A stretch of 64,000 nt of DNA, from NCBI RefSeq assembly GCF_000143535.2, contig NC_037313.1, forward strand, positions 2,115,501 to 2,179,500. Direction: 5' to 3'. The position numbers and the translations under genes were made by a program. The notes under the pieces are model-generated. The model did no database searches, was not told where the DNA came from, and saw only the letters and a program-made list of their open reading frames with translations. This DNA comes from Botrytis cinerea B05.10 (Eukaryota > Ascomycota > Leotiomycetes > Helotiales > Sclerotiniaceae). Each line of letters starts with the position of its first letter. Position 1 is the first letter of the stretch. Shown piece by piece: positions 1 to 9,773 of this stretch.

Positions 1-950
1 AGAATAGTGTCGGGTGCCTTCGAAATATCTGTACTGGACAAAATTTCTCTTAGTGTGCCGTTATTCGGAGTAGGAAACGCATCCATGGTTGTCTGGATTG
101 CTGTTGTCGCCAATCCTTCGCCATCGATCGTTGTAGGGTATTTCTGTGAATTACTATTGAGAATTGGTAGAGATTGCCTGCTACTCAAGCCTTGAGCGTT
201 AACAGAGTCACAGTGACTTCTCCGTTCCAGAGTACATGGTTGATTGGCGGTCTCGTTATTGTGCAATATCGAACTGCGCTCTGGATGAAGAGCTGGATCT
301 GAGTTTGATGTATCATATTCTTGCCTGGCGTTTGCTTCACCAATCAGCTGATTTGAGACTGTCGTTGGGGATTCGGAGGGTGCTTGGGTTTCTAATAAAA
401 CCTCCCGATATTGATCCGCATTTGAAGTGATGCTTGTGCCATGTCCGCGGGTATTTAACACGTGATTGTCACCATGCACTCCTGTATCCTCTATTTGCGC
501 CGCATCATCTCTTTTCCTTTCACCTTCTTCTTCACTGTTGTCCTCTACATCCCTCAACGCCAAAAAGGATTCCGCCACTTCTTTTGCTCCTGAACATTTC
601 AATATCATTCTCATGATCAATTCCTGAAGCTTAAAGTTCCCCGCCCTATCGATCTTCTTTGATAGTGCCTCGAGTGCTTCAGCCCGCTCGACGCGTTCAT
701 CATTTGTAGTTGGTGATCGAAGAAGAATACTTGCTGTCGATGCATGGTTGGGAGTAGATGGTAAAGAATTTGTGATGAGAGGCGATGAGGGGAATGGTGA
801 CCGCGATGGTGTTATAGAAGCTTGCTGTGCGCGTCTTGCAGCATCTTCACGAGCTATTCTTTCAGCTGCCCTAAGTTTTGCTCGCTCAATACGTTGCTTG
901 GTACCAAGCTTGGCAACCAAGGATAAATCGTCGTCGCCACCTTCTTCCAT
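1..950 (-). CDS. Hypothetical protein, N-terminal part (runs off left edge)
   Basis: The reading frame opens with an ATG at 950-948 and stays open for 316 codons to the window edge, so the C-terminus is missing. The start MEEGGDDDLSLVAKLG is followed by a charged, probably helical stretch rich in R, A, E and K (about residues 15-45). A Ser/Pro-rich linker comes next, then a second helical segment (about residues 88-135) containing EALEALSKKIDRAG, and then a long low-complexity acidic and polar region. No catalytic motif, signal peptide or membrane segment is visible. I do not recognise the family. The length, the regular codon use and the absence of stops argue for a real gene. An upstream non-coding exon is possible. 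Confidence 0.6.
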   Translation of the reverse strand, partial: MEEGGDDDLSLVAKLGTKQRIERAKLRAAERIAREDAARRAQQASITPSRSPFPSSPLITNSLPSTPNHASTASILLRSPTTNDERVERAEALEALSKKIDRAGNFKLQELIMRMILKCSGAKEVAESFLALRDVEDNSEEEGERKRDDAAQIEDTGVHGDNHVLNTRGHGTSITSNADQYREVLLETQAPSESPTTVSNQLIGEANARQEYDTSNSDPALHPERSSILHNNETANQPCTLERRSHCDSVNAQGLSSRQSLPILNSNSQKYPTTIDGEGLATTAIQTTMDAFPTPNNGTLREILSSTDISKAPDTI

Positions 951-1566
951 TTTGATATCCGATGTGATCGCTGTGTGCAATTCTTGTACGTAAGATTGTG
1001 CTTTTATTTTGTTTGTGAGAGCTCTGAGAGATAAATTTCCTTTATCTCGTATCTCAACATGGCGAAGGGCAGTATTGAAAGCCAAAAAAAAAGGACAATA
1101 CAGTTAGTCAACTTTATATGACCGTATCAACTTATTGATGAATCTTTGTCAGTGAAAATGTCGATTGTTTGTATTTCGTACGGTTTGCTGCCCTCTCATC
1201 TGGTCACAGCATCTTCACCCAGCTTACGTAACCTTGGTTTGTTATCTACCAATCAAGTGAAGTATGAAAGACGAAAAGACAATGCACCACCACTTTACGT
1301 ACATTGAGATTGATACAAATGCTCAAATTCAGTCAACGCTTATTAGGTATATTGTCGTCCATGTTGCTTTCATTTGCAAAGGCTATCTATCTATCTTGGC
1401 TCAACGGCCATCCACTACGATATCTCGTGCCTCTCAAATGAACTCCTTTCTCCACCATCACACCTCTCCCAATACAAAACATTGGTGTTTCTCAACCACA
1501 AAGGTACTCATGTACTGAATCCATCGCCATCGCACACTCTCCTGGTTTCTGTACACGCTGTCGCAA
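951..1566. other. Intergenic, upstream of the left-edge gene
   Basis: This should hold the promoter of the minus-strand gene starting at 950 and the 3' flank of gene A. The only visible feature is a short A run near 1083-1092. Short open frames here have no recognisable content. Confidence 0.5.
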
Positions 1567-2336
1567 TCAATATCTGGGCCTCTTCGCAACCGGCTTCTCA
1601 ACATGTTCCATATCTTCGGATGAGTCGGAGCCTTGAAGCTCTTTGTAGTCATTCGATGAGTCTTCGGCGGTCGTTTCGAATGTGTTCCTGGGTTCTTTGA
1701 CTTCTTCCAACACCTTGTGTCTCGTGTTTCTGCAACCCCAATCGCTTCCGAGTTGTGAACAACAAGTCCAAATCCAACGATCCTCGAAGTCCGGATGATC
1801 AATAAGAGATTCAATTGCTCCGTCTCTCTTGGAATCATGATCAGCCCATATGATATCGTCAAGATCCGTTGTTTTTTGACCTGTAAGTGTTAGTAAGACA
1901 GGCATGGGATGAGATGTTTGGGATGTATCTTACCTGGATGCCATAGGCAGTCGTTGGACGGATTGTTATCGATGCAGAAGTCACTACAGCAGTTCTCGCA
2001 TTTAAACATCGTTTGGCTCCTGCCTGGGTGTTTCCTCTTGTTAGCTGTGACTAACTCATAAATCTCGCACTTGGATTTGATCGGCACGTCTTCAACTTCG
2101 ATTTCAACACCCCTTCCCCCCTCCGTGTAGTTGTCGCAATCCGTAAAGTTTTTAAGTCTAGGCTTGCCATCATGAAAGCCATCGACTCCGAAGAATACCT
2201 TCTCTGGCTTGATAAAAAGCTTTCCATGACGATGCTTCAAAGTAAAGCCCTTGTTGTCGCAGATTAACTTGAGAAGATCTCGAAGCTGTGGAGCATCCAT
2301 CTTCTCAAATTCTTCGCACAATCTTGAGTCAATCAT
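1567..2336 (-). CDS. Cluster gene A: LR/C module plus CHORD-like zinc-binding tail, unknown family
   Basis: Two exons, 1934-2336 and 1567-1880, are joined across a 53 bp GTAAGA...CAG intron and encode 238 aa. Residues about 13-50 carry a module also found in the next three genes: MDAPQLRDLLKLIC, then a GK-containing beta-like stretch. The second half holds paired cysteines (CENC), C-x2-HPG ending exon 1, then in exon 2 W-x-x-CC...GC...TRH. This resembles a CHORD-type cysteine/histidine zinc site but with different spacing. The C-terminus ends in KRPRY, a possible nuclear signal. The intron splits the HPG glycine codon, exactly as in gene B. Nuclear zinc-binding function is inference; the family is not one I can name. 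Confidence 0.68.
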
Positions 2337-3005
2337 GTTCTACTCGCTGGGATGCAAACTTTGAAGGTCAAAAATAGAAAAGCTGTGGATCCTAAAGCCG
2401 TGCTTAGGCTGTAAGGATAGTTGTTCTTGAGAAGGAAAAGAAGATATTTTGAGAGAAGCTCGAGATACTGATCTACTGGCAATTATATTACATCAGCATG
2501 GCTCATAGCAAGAAGAAAGTTTTGACAGTTTAGAGGTGAATTCTGATGACGACTTCTGAAATTGCTACAAACAAATTCATCCAAGACACGGCAAAGATTT
2601 AAGGAGATCCAAGACCACATAATATCTTGTGGCGAATAAGAGCAAGCTTTTCGCTCTTCAAAACCAAATCTGTTCGAGAATATTCATGTCTATGTACAAC
2701 AGAAGATGTTCGAAGAAAGTCTATGCAGCTGTTATGATTCAATCATTGAGATGGTTATAAGACACAAAGTAACTATGTCTCTTTGCATCAAACAAGCAGC
2801 GAACACAACAAACAGTTTGTCAGATCAAAAGCAGTGGATGAGATGAATAGTTGGGATTGCCAATCTACGCAAAGAACTCTCATTATATCTTTTCCCCATA
2901 AAGGTTCATCCTCCAACATAAGAGGATCATCTGCATTTGGAAGATCAAGATCAAGATTGGGGTATGCAATGACATTGCCGCCGTCGCTACAACCACAACA
3001 AAACC
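2337..3005. other. Intergenic between cluster genes A and B
   Basis: AT-rich spacer of about 670 bp that should contain the promoter of gene A. I see no additional gene; a plus-strand open frame at 2783-3022 has low complexity and overlaps the end of gene B. Confidence 0.45.
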
Positions 3006-3952
3006 TCAGGCCTCAGCTCTGATTCTCTTGCTGCTTCCTTCCTCCAATGCTTTATGTCTCGTAGAGATACATTCCTCCGCATTTGAATGGCCCTCACAAC
3101 AACTCCAGATGAATCGATCTGCATAGTCCGGATCATCTACACTCTTCCACGGCTCTCCATAATTCGGCCAATGATAGTCCTCCCGATAATTATCATCTAG
3201 TTCTCTCTCACCTAGTATTCAAGGGTCAGTGATCAAACTTCCTATGAAGACAGAACACTTCATTACATACCTGGATGGAAGCAACAATCGCCCTTTTCGT
3301 TTTCCTCGATATTGAATTCGAAACCACAATTTTCGCACTCGAACATCTTCAGATTTCTTTTCTTTGAAACATACATTTCCTTTAGATAATCCTTCTTTGA
3401 CAAAAGTAGTTCCTTAATTTCACATTTTCGTAAAGCTGGCACATCATTGTCATCATCAGAGTTATCCCATGAATCAGTCTCTGATTCCTCCTCACTGCAT
3501 CCTTCCTTGTTTTCAAATGCTTCCTTGTCGTCTTTGTCAGTCTTTTGCTCTCCCGTTGTGCCCATTTGTTGGTTTGTCTCCGCAGTTTCGAGCTCTGGCA
3601 AAGTCGCGTTGTCAATGATTGAAACTTCTCCATCGTTTCCTTTTTTCTTAGCAAGCTCGTCCTCGTTGTCGTTGTAACTTCCAACCCCGCCATTATTGTC
3701 TTGATCGCCTTCTTTGTCGTTGTAACTTGCAATACCGCCATTATGGTCTTGCTGGCCCTCGCCATCGCTATCGTCGCTTTCAGTAAGGTCGATAAATCCG
3801 TTCAATATGATGATTTTGCGGCCATCCACTTCAATTTTGCCCGTCTGGTCTTCAATAGTAAGCCTTCCACACTCACACAATTTGTTGAGGAGTTCACGAA
3901 GTCTGGGCGCTTCCATTCCGTCGAAGGCGGTCTTCAGTCTTGGGTTCGGCAT
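3006..3952 (-). CDS. Cluster gene B: paralogue of gene A with an acidic insert
   Basis: Exons 3271-3952 and 3006-3211 flank a 59 bp GTATGT...TAG intron and encode 295 aa. The N-terminus has the shared module (MEAPRLRELLNKLC, then GKIEVDGRKIIIL). A long acidic, Asp/Gly/Asn-rich stretch (about residues 55-185) contains an imperfect tandem repeat around GG-ASYND / GGVGSYND. The zinc-binding tail follows: CENC, C-x2-HPG at the splice, then W-x-CC, EC and TRHK in exon 2, ending with SKRIRAEA. The splice site falls in the same HPG glycine codon as in gene A, which supports common descent. Overlapping frames on both strands come from the acidic low-complexity region and were not called. Confidence 0.68.
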
Positions 3953-4326
3953 GGTCGTTATATTGATGAAGCTGTATCAGTAATGCTCCCCGGTCTGATG
4001 ATGAAGTAAATCATTGAGATGCGCTTAAGTAGTAATAAAAGAACAAGAACGAGGCTCGCTTAGATACACTGAGAATCAATTCTAATAAATCTCTGCAAGT
4101 CAGTTTTCGGCAGAAGAAATTGGTCGGCTTAAATTCACTGTTTTATCAGATCTTTATGAATGATAAACTTTTTAATTTTGCACTTTTCTAATCAACATCA
4201 TTGGCCGGCTGCTCATGTAGCCTACACTTTCCCCCAATATTCAAGAATTATACTGGCTGCCAAAATTTTGATCTCGATTTTATCATCTTATCGGCAGTCG
4301 TTTTAATAAGTATACTACCACAATAT
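3953..4326. other. Intergenic between cluster genes B and C
   Basis: An AT-rich spacer of 374 bp upstream of gene B with no recognisable feature. Confidence 0.45.
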
Positions 4327-5352
4327 CTATATGAGTAGTTGATTCGTCTCGACCCACAGTCTTGGCCTCTTTCTAGGAGTGGGGGATTCAGGATCATATA
4401 ATTCTTCGTCGGGTGCTTCAATTTCAATTGCAGTATGACCATTTTTCCCTTTTTCTGGATTTTTATTTGCTGGATCCTGTTCTTCGCTCTTATTCGGGCT
4501 CTCAGCTTGCGTCTTGGGTGTTTCACAGACAGTGAGAGTAATTGTTCTCCCATCTATAGTAATCCGCTTTCCGTTAAATGTTCCTAAGAAAATTCTGGCA
4601 TTACACAAATGTCTGAGGGCTCTTGCAAGTTCACCGGCATCCATTGCCTCCAGCATGTCGCAAGTTTCGGTTTCCTGCGTCAGAACGACATCAATGCCTC
4701 TTATAAACACTGTTCCGAGTATACGCTGCGAACCCAGATCCTCCCTATCTTTGAAATAGTCCTCCTCTGCGGGCAACTTCAGCTTGTAGAGTCCTCCGCA
4801 TATCGTGTGCATAACTCTTCGAAGTTGTGAAGCTTTCATTTGTTCGAATGCGAACCAGACCCTTCGAGTCCAGGGGGTATCACCATCTGTTTTGGAATTG
4901 AGTACCTCTTCAAATAGTGATTCATCTTCGTTCTCATCTCCAAAGTCATCATAATCCGAGTCACCCTGTTCCCATTCCTTGACTCGCGTGACCACTGTCT
5001 GACCGACCAAATGGAGGTCGCAACGAATTTTGGCTCCACGAGTATCTTGGTCGATACAGTATACATAGCCCAAAACCCAAAGGAACTTTCGAATCTCCTC
5101 CGCATCCATAAAGGTGTATGCCGTGATCATCTTTCGCGGATTATTATGGGATAGCTTTGAAGGATCAATGTTGATCAAAAAAACTGCTTCTTCATAGTTT
5201 TCATTGTAAATACAAAATCCGCAGCCTTCGTCCTTGACAATTTCGGTCATAATATCTCGAAGACGATCTTCACTCCCATTCGCAAGAGTGTCGGTGAGCT
5301 TTGCTCCCAATTCTGCTTCAGTGAGAGATCTTGGAAACATTCTACGTTCCAT
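4327..5352 (-). CDS. Cluster gene C: four copies of the LR/C module, no zinc tail
   Basis: A single intronless frame of 341 aa. I count four diverged copies of the module seen once in A and B, beginning near residues 25 (EDRLRDIMTEIV), 82 (MDAEEIRKFLWVLG), 172 (MKASQLRRVMHTIC) and 238 (MDAGELARALRHLC). The last is followed by GKRITIDGRTITL, very close to gene B. A strongly acidic linker lies between copies two and three. The C-terminus has an acidic patch and PRKRPRL, a likely basic nuclear signal. The cysteine/histidine tail of A and B is absent. No enzyme motif is seen. Function unknown; a repeated protein-interaction or nucleic-acid-interaction helix is one possibility (inference). Confidence 0.68.
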   Translation of the reverse strand: MERRMFPRSLTEAELGAKLTDTLANGSEDRLRDIMTEIVKDEGCGFCIYNENYEEAVFLINIDPSKLSHNNPRKMITAYTFMDAEEIRKFLWVLGYVYCIDQDTRGAKIRCDLHLVGQTVVTRVKEWEQGDSDYDDFGDENEDESLFEEVLNSKTDGDTPWTRRVWFAFEQMKASQLRRVMHTICGGLYKLKLPAEEDYFKDREDLGSQRILGTVFIRGIDVVLTQETETCDMLEAMDAGELARALRHLCNARIFLGTFNGKRITIDGRTITLTVCETPKTQAESPNKSEEQDPANKNPEKGKNGHTAIEIEAPDEELYDPESPTPRKRPRLWVETNQLLI

Positions 5353-5547
5353 ACTTCCGGAAGTCTGAGGAACTTTGAGTCTCGAGTAAGATATATTCTA
5401 CTCTTATTCTGGCGTCGGCGGGTTTAATTCGTTTCTGGTTGTGAGAAAAAAAAACAAGAATAGTATTACTTTGAAGCTCATCTTATCAGGATACGTTGTA
5501 GAAAACCAAAGCTTTCCAAGTCCCGTTTGCTCTTGCATTTGTTGTGG

Positions 5548-6040
5548 CTAAAGATGACCCTGAGAATGACGTGTGGTTATATTTCTGGAGCCACAAGTAG
5601 CTAAATGCGATTGACTCTCCCAGTAGTTGGAAGGAACCATCCTAGGTTCACAAGTTCCTACCTCTGCGAAGATTCGTACGAATCTGCACAAAGAATATTC
5701 CAGCATCACCGGTCAACCATTGACTACACCATTCCTCACAGAACTCATCAAGAACAATGCGAAGTTCATAAGCCCGTTCACGAGAAACATGTTTGTAGAC
5801 TCCCTGTTTGCTGCACCACATTAATTTTGGCACGAACTTGACAAATTCTACATTTGGCTCTTCTGCACGGATTGTGAATTTGTAAAAGTCGTTACGATGA
5901 ATGGCCCTGGGTTTTTCGTGAGATTCTGGTGCGTCAAATTTCTCGAAATATTTGTTGAGTCTTGTATCAATGGCTTTCCTGAGTCCAGAATAGTCGAGAT
6001 CTCTAACGGACACGTTGGTAGGTGCGTTGGCGTCGGACAT
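5548..6040 (-). CDS. Cluster gene D: short member with one divergent LR/C module
   Basis: The unspliced frame runs from the ATG at 6040 to 5648 (130 aa). A splice from 5661 (GTAGGA) to 5601 (TAG) would replace the last residues and end at 5548, giving 143 aa; I cannot decide between these. The C-terminal half contains AYELRIVLDEFCEEW, then G-(I/F)-F-V-Q-I-R-x-N-L, which lines up with the module in genes A-C. The N-terminal half is unlike the others. The ATG context is good and the gene has the same strand and spacing as its neighbours. There is no zinc tail. Confidence 0.5.
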
Positions 6041-7107
6041 CTTTTGTTGTGGTTTTGTTGATTTGAATTTCAGTCGTATTGAAGTCTAATTGATTTTGAG
6101 TTGATTTCTCTTGAATTTATTTGAAGCTTGATCGATTTCAATTTGTATCGGAACCAAAAAGTAAAAGTATGAGGAAGCAGTGAAATAGTAATTTGTTATA
6201 GTGAGATCATGTTTCACCGTAGCTAAATCACGTGTGGTTTATTTACTAGTATTCACTAGTACTGTACGGTACCTAGGTAATTAGTGTCTTTACCTAAGTT
6301 TAGTGCTCGACATCTGGCCTTTCCCAATGAAGGAGTTTTTGATTCAGATAACGTGTAGTGAGTCGATCGTATTATCTTTCTAACCAATATCGGAGGTGGG
6401 AAGCGTTTTCGGTGAATCTGGAAAGTGGTCATTAAGAATCAAGATGGGATATTTCCGAATCGAAGAAAATCTATCAGATTTGGACTATCAAACTTATCAC
6501 GTGGAACCATCAAATAAACTGGAACTAGTTGTGAAATTGTTTTAAATGTAATGTCTTCTCGTCATTACTTGAACTTTTCACTTCCATCTCCCTATTTCTG
6601 TCTCCGCTCATTCCATAGGTAGAGTAACAGAGCCAAAAACTTATTCCCACTCCGAAAATTGACTTGGCTCCGAAAGTTTTCAACCACTGATTCTTGTAAC
6701 TCTTGAGTTCTCCTGCAGAAATACTACGAGCACAGAGTTGTAAAAACACGAGCATTGGAGATCATGAGTGGTAGAGAATGGAAAAGGGATTTCATTAGAT
6801 GAAGTGAATACGCATGTATTCATAAATTTCTATCATTAAGCTACCGGATTTGGCTATATTTCTCTTGTTTTTATATTTTACGGTACGTGTAAATGCCATT
6901 GTAGAGCGAGTCAAGCATATCTTTTGAATCTGACACTGCAACTAGACGGTTTGTTGCATGTTGCCGGCGAATCCCAAAGCCTGTAGATTTGCGCATCCTT
7001 CAAGGCTTATCCTCCTTTCGCAGATGCAAATTTAGCATTTCTTCTTGCTCAATTCATTCCAATTCGAGTTACATAGTTTATACCCTATCTATTGATTCTC
7101 TTCCTTA
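6041..7107. other. Intergenic, upstream of the cluster
   Basis: AT-rich sequence between gene D and the decayed HET gene. It contains a CACGTG element at 6230-6235. A 76-codon minus-strand frame at 6525-6755 shows no recognisable domain. Confidence 0.4.
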
Positions 7108-9117
7108 ATTCTCTGACTTTTCAGCTGACCAAGAATCAAGTCCGAGTTTCTGACGCCAGTTTATATCCATTCCACATCGGTTATGTTGCACCTTAAATGC
7201 GCATGAAGATAATGGGTACCGACAGACCTCTAGATCTAATAATTCTTTGGCCGCACTCCAAGTCATCAAAGAAAGATCTTTTTCTGGTAGGCGGGGCATT
7301 GTGCCCAAGGAATTGTCAGATTAAGAGCGTCGCGAACATCAAGTTGTAAGTCGAACCATGGGCCAATAGTAGCACTAGAGGCCACGCATCTTCCCACAAC
7401 TATAGCTTGCCCAATTATTGAATGACGGTTCGATCTATGCTCTCGTAACACTAGTTCGCGATTCATTTCGTATCTTATTTTGATTGGAGCTTTGCGGTCA
7501 AATTGTGCGTACTATTGAATGACAAGCTAAGTTCCCCACTGTGTAGCTAGGGGTAGCAGCCCTACCAAGCCGACTTCATCATCCAAGATTTTGACATAAC
7601 CTCCCGGAATTTCCTCTTTAAAATCAACCAAGATCAGTCTTGGCGGGTGACCGCTTTTAACATGATGGAATATGCACCCCAGTTCCCTTTCTAAATGCTT
7701 TTCATGAAACTTATAATCCGGTTGAACATCGAGCTTCCAATCCTTGTACGTGCCTTTAAAAGTTCTACAAGAAAACCACTCTGCATCTTCTGCAAATAAA
7801 TTGGCAGGATCACTAAGGCTGAAATCTCGCTTTGGGTGTTGAATCATATCTACACGCTCTGGATTTTTGTGCGCGAGGGGTAGCTTCGCACTCTGCGTAA
7901 ATGAGGAGACGAGTGGTAACGCTGCACCATGATAGCAACTTTCTTTTGGAAAAAATTTATAAAGCATTTCGATTGTTCAATTACCCTAATCATTCCCAGA
8001 ACTGCCAGCTCCAAAATATCTGCGGTTTAGTCTGGTTCAATAGGCAACAGGTCCTGCCAATTGATCATGGAGAGAACTTTATATATCTTGTCCCGAGTAT
8101 CTTGGCATTGTAAGTCCCTTGTCAACTCTAATAGAGGGAGTGAAAGGAACGCGGATCTGCTTTGCCAGCCCCATATGTCAAGTATCAATAACAAGGATCT
8201 GCACGGTATTCCCAGCAAGAATTTGTAGCAGGATCATAACGGCTGTCCAGCCAGTCTACTGGGAAGTCGTTGTCCTCCCTTGTCGATGAATTGTCATAAA
8301 AGCAATGATTATCAAGATATTGGGCGAGGAAATCCGGCTACTGTTCACAGCCAGACTGTGTATTTTATGATGAAGCGTGTAAAGCTCACTTGTAGGACGA
8401 TGATTCATACTCGATTGAAGTAAAACCTCTCCATGAAGGTGAAAAATGACCTCCGAAGTCTTCTCTTTCTGACGTCTTGGATGTTGATGGCCCATACCAG
8501 AGATTCAATTGTGTCTCTTATCATGGTAGGAAAAGAGGCTCCATCGATATGACTCATTCCTGGCTTGAAGATCTTAGTTTACAGAAGAATCTCATTGCAG
8601 GCTCGCTATCATCGCCATGTGGCCTTACGCAGACCAAGACACAGGAAGCGTTTCGATATATGTTCGCCGCCATTTTCACTTGATCACCTTTCTCGTCGAT
8701 GCTGTGTTGGTCCATACATATGGAATCTATCCAGACATATCGGACGCCAAATCATTTTGCTCGTTACAACGTCTTACCCCCATTTTTGGTTATGTTTAGG
8801 CTTTTGCCATTAAAATTCAAAGCAGTGATGCATTATGGACTGCCACATACACAGGGTATGGCATGGTAAGATGGCGTACGATCAACATGCCATGTGCTAA
8901 TGTTACAACCCAATTCGGTTGTTGTATCTTCCCCGTCGACATTGTCAAGTTCCAATAATCGTATAAGCGTTTTGGGGTTCAACAAGGGTTCGTGGTGGAA
9001 TTCGAGTATAGGATTTGCCTTTGAATTTTTCGGAAAAACGCCGATTGTTCCTCCGGTTCCTGAAGACACATCGCTACTGCCCTTCACAGAAACTTGCACA
9101 TGTTGCTCTTCCATCAC
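7108..9117 (-). pseudogene. Decayed HET-domain (heterokaryon incompatibility-type) gene
   Basis: Read on the minus strand, the order of HET-family landmarks is intact but the frame is not. From 9117: an N-terminal LIRLLELDN block, then SYHAI and a damaged YVWG-like site, NGKSLNITKN, RYVWIDSICMDQ (about 8745-8705), and IYRNASCVLV. A second frame has RFYFNRV-stop-II (about 8400), TRDLQCQDTRDKIY (about 8120) and IEPD. A third frame carries the C-terminal region (7967-7267, ELVLREHRSNRH). In-frame stops occur at 8833-8835, 8764-8766, 8752-8754 and 8554-8556, and at least three frame changes are needed. The gene cannot make a full HET protein. HET proteins trigger non-self recognition cell death in filamentous fungi. 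Confidence 0.78.
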
Positions 9118-9773
9118 GACGGGGCATGGAGAGAAGTCGTGAGACAGCCTAACACGACAGAACTACTCAAGATTTTTGTCTTCGGTTGTGCGGACTTTTA
9201 TGGCCCCCATGCAGAGATAAAAGGCATCCACTTATTCATCGGGCTAGGCGCGTCTTCAGCGATGATCAATCGGAAGCTTATCTGTGTAGATTTATTCATT
9301 TTTCACGTCTCCAGCACAGATCAAGCTTATTTCTACATAATAACTTCTGTGTAATAAACGCAGCCGAGCCCCTTACATCCGTTGGTACAACACAGTGAGT
9401 ATTCTCCAACAGCTTTTGTGTGACCAAGTTGCCTAATTATCCACAATACACAACAATTATGGATCAATCACCATTCATTATTCCGCGAATGAAACACCTC
9501 ACGTAAATGTAAGCAAATCCCCTATATAGGATTAGCGCCGTTGGATTGCGGCCGTAAACCTTGCCTCAACCCCTCCTTCCCAAACTACAGCCCCAGGGAG
9601 CAATTTAATTTCCAAAGAAGGAAAGCTCGAAATTGATAAACTTCGTAATTGTGGGTTCGTCTGAATTTCTCTAAAATACTTTACCTATCCAAACAGGAGA
9701 AAAATTGACGTGAAGACGGATTACATATATATATCTTGAGTATCACCCACAACCACGCCAAGGTATTGCAATC
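9118..9773. other. Intergenic, promoter side of P5C reductase
   Basis: This separates the HET relic start from the P5C reductase start. A TATATATAT stretch near 9725-9735, about 45 bp before the ATG, is the only notable element. Confidence 0.4.

Noticed and set aside
3447..4009. Plus-strand open frames opposite gene B, one hydrophobic and Ser-rich
   Set aside because: They are the antisense of the acidic low-complexity part of gene B; gene B has paralogue support and a conserved intron.
5605..5841. Plus-strand open frames opposite gene D
   Set aside because: They overlap the supported minus-strand module and have no recognisable content.
6525..6755. 76-codon minus-strand frame starting MLVFLQLC
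   Set aside because: No known domain, no splice partner and AT-rich surroundings; chance frame likely.
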